The notes beneath the pieces were generated by a model, which was not told the origin of the DNA, made no database searches, and saw only the letters and a list, made by a program, of their open reading frames with translations. Below, one piece after another: positions 61,281-64,000 of a DNA stretch of 64,000 nucleotides. Origin of the DNA: CAVTND01 sp963735955 (GTDB lineage Bacteria > Pseudomonadota > Gammaproteobacteria > Burkholderiales > Burkholderiaceae_F); contig CAVTND010000009.1 in assembly GCA_963735955.1 (NCBI GenBank), forward strand, positions 124,001-188,000. The letters are read 5' to 3'. The position numbers and the translations under genes are program-made. Numbering within the stretch: the first letter of the stretch is position 1; every line of letters starts with the position of its first letter.

Positions 61281-61931
61281 CTAGGTCGAAGCGTGCCGCG
61301 GCGTGAGCGCGAGCCAGACCGCGAGCAGGCCGAATGCGCTTCCCAGGAACCAGCGTTGCAGCCTGAGCCAGCGCGGCCGCTGGGCGATCCACACCGACAA
61401 GGCGCCCGCGACCGTGACCAGGGCGCCATCAACAAGGGTCGACACCGACAGGTGCACGATGCCGAGCGCCAGGCTCTGCAGCAGGACCTGGCCGCCCGCC
61501 GGATCAACGAACTGTGGAAACAGCGAAAGATAGAAAACTGCCACTTTGGGGTTCACCACCGAAGCGGTCAGGGACTGGCGGAACAGCACGCGGTCAGGGA
61601 CCACTTCGAGCGGTTGCGGCGTGAAGCTGAAGCCGCCGCCGCGCAGGGTAGTCCACGCGAGCCACATCAGATATGCCGCTCCAGCCAGCTTGATGGCGTT
61701 GAATGCGGCCGGCACGGCGAACAACAGTGCCGACAGTCCGAGCGCAGCGGCGAGCAGATGCACCAGCACGCCGGCCATCACACCGATCAGCGAGAAATAA
61801 CCTGCGCGCCGCCCCTGTGTCAGGGTGCGCGAGATCAGGTAGATCCAGACCGGCCCAGGGGTCAGTGCGAGCAGCAGCACCGCGAGCGCGAACAGAGCGA
61901 GCCGGTCGGTGCCAAGGCCCAGAATGGTCAT
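61281..61931 (-). CDS. LysE-family exporter
   Basis: 216 residues from ATG 61931 (AAGGGGG upstream). It has LALTPGPVWIYLISRTLTQG, RRAGYFSLIGVMAGVLVHLL and NPKVAVFYLSLFPQF with six helices. Substrate unknown; it is a paralogue of the gene at 57.5 kb. The following 136 bases hold nothing I recognise. Confidence 0.88.
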   Translation of the reverse strand: MTILGLGTDRLALFALAVLLLALTPGPVWIYLISRTLTQGRRAGYFSLIGVMAGVLVHLLAAALGLSALLFAVPAAFNAIKLAGAAYLMWLAWTTLRGGGFSFTPQPLEVVPDRVLFRQSLTASVVNPKVAVFYLSLFPQFVDPAGGQVLLQSLALGIVHLSVSTLVDGALVTVAGALSVWIAQRPRWLRLQRWFLGSAFGLLAVWLALTPRHAST

Positions 61932-62067
61932 GGTGCCCCCTTGATGCCGCGCGCTGCAAGCCAGAGTACGCGCCCGCCGCGAGACGCGCCGGGCGTTCGA
62001 GCCGTCCACGCCCGCGCAGGCGGGCGCGGAGCCGCGGCCCTCACCCTTCGGAACGGCCGCGCGGCGC

Positions 62068-63069
62068 TCATGCCGACTCCCAGTGCTGCTCAAGGACTTC
62101 GGGTCCCCAGGCGGTCGATCGCCGTTCGAGGATCTTGTGAAAACCGAACTCTTCGTACAGGTGACGGGCCGCGTCAAGGCCGGCGAAGGTTCCCAGGTGG
62201 ACACGCGCACTTCGCGCGCGGGCGAAGTGCATTGCTGCATCCATCATCCGTCGCCCGATGCCGCGACCGCGCAGCGCGTCGGCGACGATGAACCAGCGCA
62301 ACTGCAGGCTGTGCTGATCTCCGGTGGCACCGGCGTCAAGCACCAGGGATCCAAGCACCTGGCCGCCATCGACCGCCAGCCAGACCGCATCGCGCTGTGC
62401 ATCAAAGCGCGCCAGAAAGTTCGCAATGTCGGCGAGGCGTCCGGCCTCGAAGAACACGCCGAAGCCGTGGTCGCGCGCGTAGTAGTGCGATTGGAGGGCG
62501 GCACTGGTGGCCAGTGCGCCGGGAAGAAGGCAGGGCACGATGCGCGGGCCGCAGTCGACCGGATTCAATGCCTGCTCGAATGGGTAGAGGAGCTCGAAGC
62601 GCTCGAGGCACACCGGCGCGTCCTCGCTCATCGCGCGGCCAAGGGCCTCGCACTCGCGGCTGAAATAGCGCCAATGCCCGTCCTTCCAGTCCGGCAGCGT
62701 GCGATCGCCTTCGCCCTCGTCCCAGGCAAATTGCGCATCGACATCGCGGAACGGCCGCCGATCGAGCCAGGTGGTGCGGATCACAGCGCGTGGCGTGCCG
62801 TCGAACTCGGTGACGACGCTGTAGCCATCGGGAATCGGAGCCAGGTGCGGAACCGCGTCGTTGCTCCAGCCGAGACCCGCCGTCGCCCGCTTGGGTCCGT
62901 GCAGCACCAGTTCGACAAGCTGGTGCGCAAGCGCAGTGGAGTCGCCGAAGAACCATGCCTGAAAGGGCGTCGCCGGATCGATGCTGCAGGCGACGCAGAA
63001 GTCGCGCCAGAAGCTCCGCACCGCGGGCGACCGTTCAACCGAGTTGTCGAGTGCCCGCAGCTCGCTCAC
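62068..63069 (-). CDS. ASCH-GNAT fusion protein
   Basis: 333 residues with two domains. Residues about 10-155 form an ASCH domain (FFGDSTALAHQLVELVLHGP, KRATAGLGWS, RAVIRTTWLDRRPFRDVDAQ, WKDGHWRYF). Residues about 180-330 form a GNAT domain (DIANFLARFD, LGSLVLDAG, ADALRGRGIGRRMMDAA, ARHLYEEFGFHKI). ASCH domains bind RNA or hydrolyse modified nucleosides; the fusion suggests a modified-nucleoside or RNA substrate. It overlaps the thioesterase stop (ATGA). Confidence 0.82.
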   Translation of the reverse strand: MSELRALDNSVERSPAVRSFWRDFCVACSIDPATPFQAWFFGDSTALAHQLVELVLHGPKRATAGLGWSNDAVPHLAPIPDGYSVVTEFDGTPRAVIRTTWLDRRPFRDVDAQFAWDEGEGDRTLPDWKDGHWRYFSRECEALGRAMSEDAPVCLERFELLYPFEQALNPVDCGPRIVPCLLPGALATSAALQSHYYARDHGFGVFFEAGRLADIANFLARFDAQRDAVWLAVDGGQVLGSLVLDAGATGDQHSLQLRWFIVADALRGRGIGRRMMDAAMHFARARSARVHLGTFAGLDAARHLYEEFGFHKILERRSTAWGPEVLEQHWESA

Positions 63070-63557
63070 GTCGCCAGGTCGTACATCATGCAGGTGGTGG
63101 TGCCGTGAGAGTAGAGCCGGCCCTCATGGTCAACCAGGCGGCCTTCGGCGGTGGCGACGCGTTTTCCGCTGCTGATCACCTTGCCCTCGGCCCGCACCGG
63201 TCCGGTCTGGTCGCTGAGCGCCCGTACACAGTTGACCTTGAACTCGAGAGTCGTGTAGGCCCGTCCGACTTCACACAGCGTCTGGACCGCACAGGCCATC
63301 GCCGAGTCGAGCAGGGTGCCGTGCCAGCCGCCATGCACGGTGGCGATCGGGTTGTAATGGGCAAATCCGGGCTGGCCAAGAAACACCGCGCGTCCGGATT
63401 CGACCTCGAGCAGATAGAAATCGAAGGTGCGCGCGATCGGCGGGTCCGGAATCTCGCCGTCGACGATCGCCTGCAGGAAGGCGAGACCACTGAACTCTCG
63501 CGCCCGGGCCGGATTGACCAGCCCGGGATTCACTGTGCGCGCACGCAGCTGCGCCAT
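63066..63557 (-). CDS. PaaI-type hotdog thioesterase
   Basis: 163 residues from ATG 63557 (CAGGAAACA upstream; earlier GTG or ATG starts are possible). The hotdog motif ATVHGGWHGTLLDSAMACAV has the Asp/His pattern of the PaaI group, followed by YTTLEFKVNCVRAL and GRLYSHGTTTCMMYDLAT. It hydrolyses small acyl-CoA esters by family precedent. Confidence 0.82.
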   Translation of the reverse strand: MAQLRARTVNPGLVNPARAREFSGLAFLQAIVDGEIPDPPIARTFDFYLLEVESGRAVFLGQPGFAHYNPIATVHGGWHGTLLDSAMACAVQTLCEVGRAYTTLEFKVNCVRALSDQTGPVRAEGKVISSGKRVATAEGRLVDHEGRLYSHGTTTCMMYDLAT

Positions 63558-63645
63558 TGTTTCCTGCCAGGGATGCACCCGGTTCTCCACGATCGGACCG
63601 TCGCAATCTTCGCATGCGCGCTGGGTCCTTCGAAGCTGCGCGGAG

Positions 63646-64000
63646 TTACATTCCCCAGCGCAGAGCCGCGGTGTGAACGGGCGCATCCCACAGGCGCATC
63701 AACTCGTCGTCCAGCAGCGATACCGTCGCCGAGCAGCCAGCCATATCCAGCGAGGTGACGAGGCTGCCGACCAGCGATCGTGCAATGACGAAGCCGCGCG
63801 CCTCGAGCGCCCTGCGCAGGCTGTCGTACATGAGGTAGAGCTCGATCGTCGGCGTGCCGCCAAATCCATTGACGAGGAGGAGGCAAGGGCCGTGGCGCGC
63901 GCCAAAGTCCTTGCCGATCGCCGCGACCATCTCCTCGGCGATCTGATTCGCCGGCGCGAGCGGTACGCGGCGGCGCCCGGGTTCGCCGTGGATGCCGACG
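63646..64000 (-). CDS. dhaK: Dihydroxyacetone kinase subunit DhaK, C-terminal part
   Basis: The C-terminal 117 residues are visible and run off the right edge: GIHGEPGRRR, LAPANQIAEEMV, LLVNGFGGTPTIELYLMYDS, ARSLVGSLVTSLDMAGCSAT and LWDAPVHTAALRWGM, the canonical DhaK ending. The protein binds dihydroxyacetone through a His hemiaminal outside this window. It lies 88 bases upstream of the thioesterase start. Confidence 0.9.
   Translation of the reverse strand, partial: VGIHGEPGRRRVPLAPANQIAEEMVAAIGKDFGARHGPCLLLVNGFGGTPTIELYLMYDSLRRALEARGFVIARSLVGSLVTSLDMAGCSATVSLLDDELMRLWDAPVHTAALRWGM

Overview
The window is high-GC DNA from a heterotrophic proteobacterium. Gene content points to Betaproteobacteria, probably Burkholderiales: LIV-type ABC transporters packed with acyl-CoA ligases, leucine/isovalerate (liu) genes, AceK, a sigF-nrsF/bufferin locus, and a Sec-containing membrane formate dehydrogenase. 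This placement is inferred from gene content and codon use only.

Layout. (1) 1-2.6 kb: a copper-type bufferin operon (bufA-bufB-bufC, minus strand, cut by the left edge) diverges from an ECF sigma factor and its NrsF/DUF1109 anti-sigma. Two exact GTAACC-N16-CGAA promoters lie back to back between them. (2) 2.7-7.2 kb: SDR, an LCAT-like lipoprotein, a TIR/transmembrane/repeat protein and an Mpo1-like protein. (3) 7.3-9.3 kb (minus): Crp-like regulator, membrane protein, aldo/keto reductase. (4) 9.5-19.1 kb (plus): a carboxylate uptake/activation cluster with two CoA ligases around livG-H-M, a substrate-binding protein and livF. (5) 20.8-31.0 kb: a self-contained selenium/formate island: fdnG (in-frame UGA plus SECIS), fdnH, fdnI, fdhE, selA, selB, selC (tRNA-Sec), then a GcvH-like lipoyl protein and a DsrE-like protein. 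(6) 31-41 kb: single enzymes and transporters, HMG-CoA lyase, a DUF5666 lipoprotein, an HtrA-like protease. (7) 41-64 kb (almost all minus): leucine/acyl-CoA catabolism (mccA, enoyl-CoA hydratase, two acyl-CoA dehydrogenases, mccB, thiolase) mixed with transporters, GST/isomerase, DapB-like, RidA, AceK, an ASCH-GNAT fusion, a hotdog thioesterase and the end of dhaK.

Sequence quality. Between about 7.4 and 31 kb, and again at 42-44 kb and 56-60.5 kb, nearly every gene is broken by single-base shifts. Almost all that I resolved are one-base insertions, and after subtracting them gene lengths return to multiples of three. This looks like an unpolished long-read consensus, not gene decay. Frame-broken genes are therefore annotated as one CDS spanning the intended limits, with the shifts noted.

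How the genes work together. Acyl-CoA production (ligases, ABC uptake), beta-oxidation-like steps and the MCC/HMG-CoA lyase/thiolase set feed acetyl-CoA, and AceK controls the glyoxylate branch. Formate dehydrogenase adds respiratory electron input and carries its own selenocysteine machinery, apart from selD, which is not in the window. The sigF/bufferin locus is a metal-stress module.
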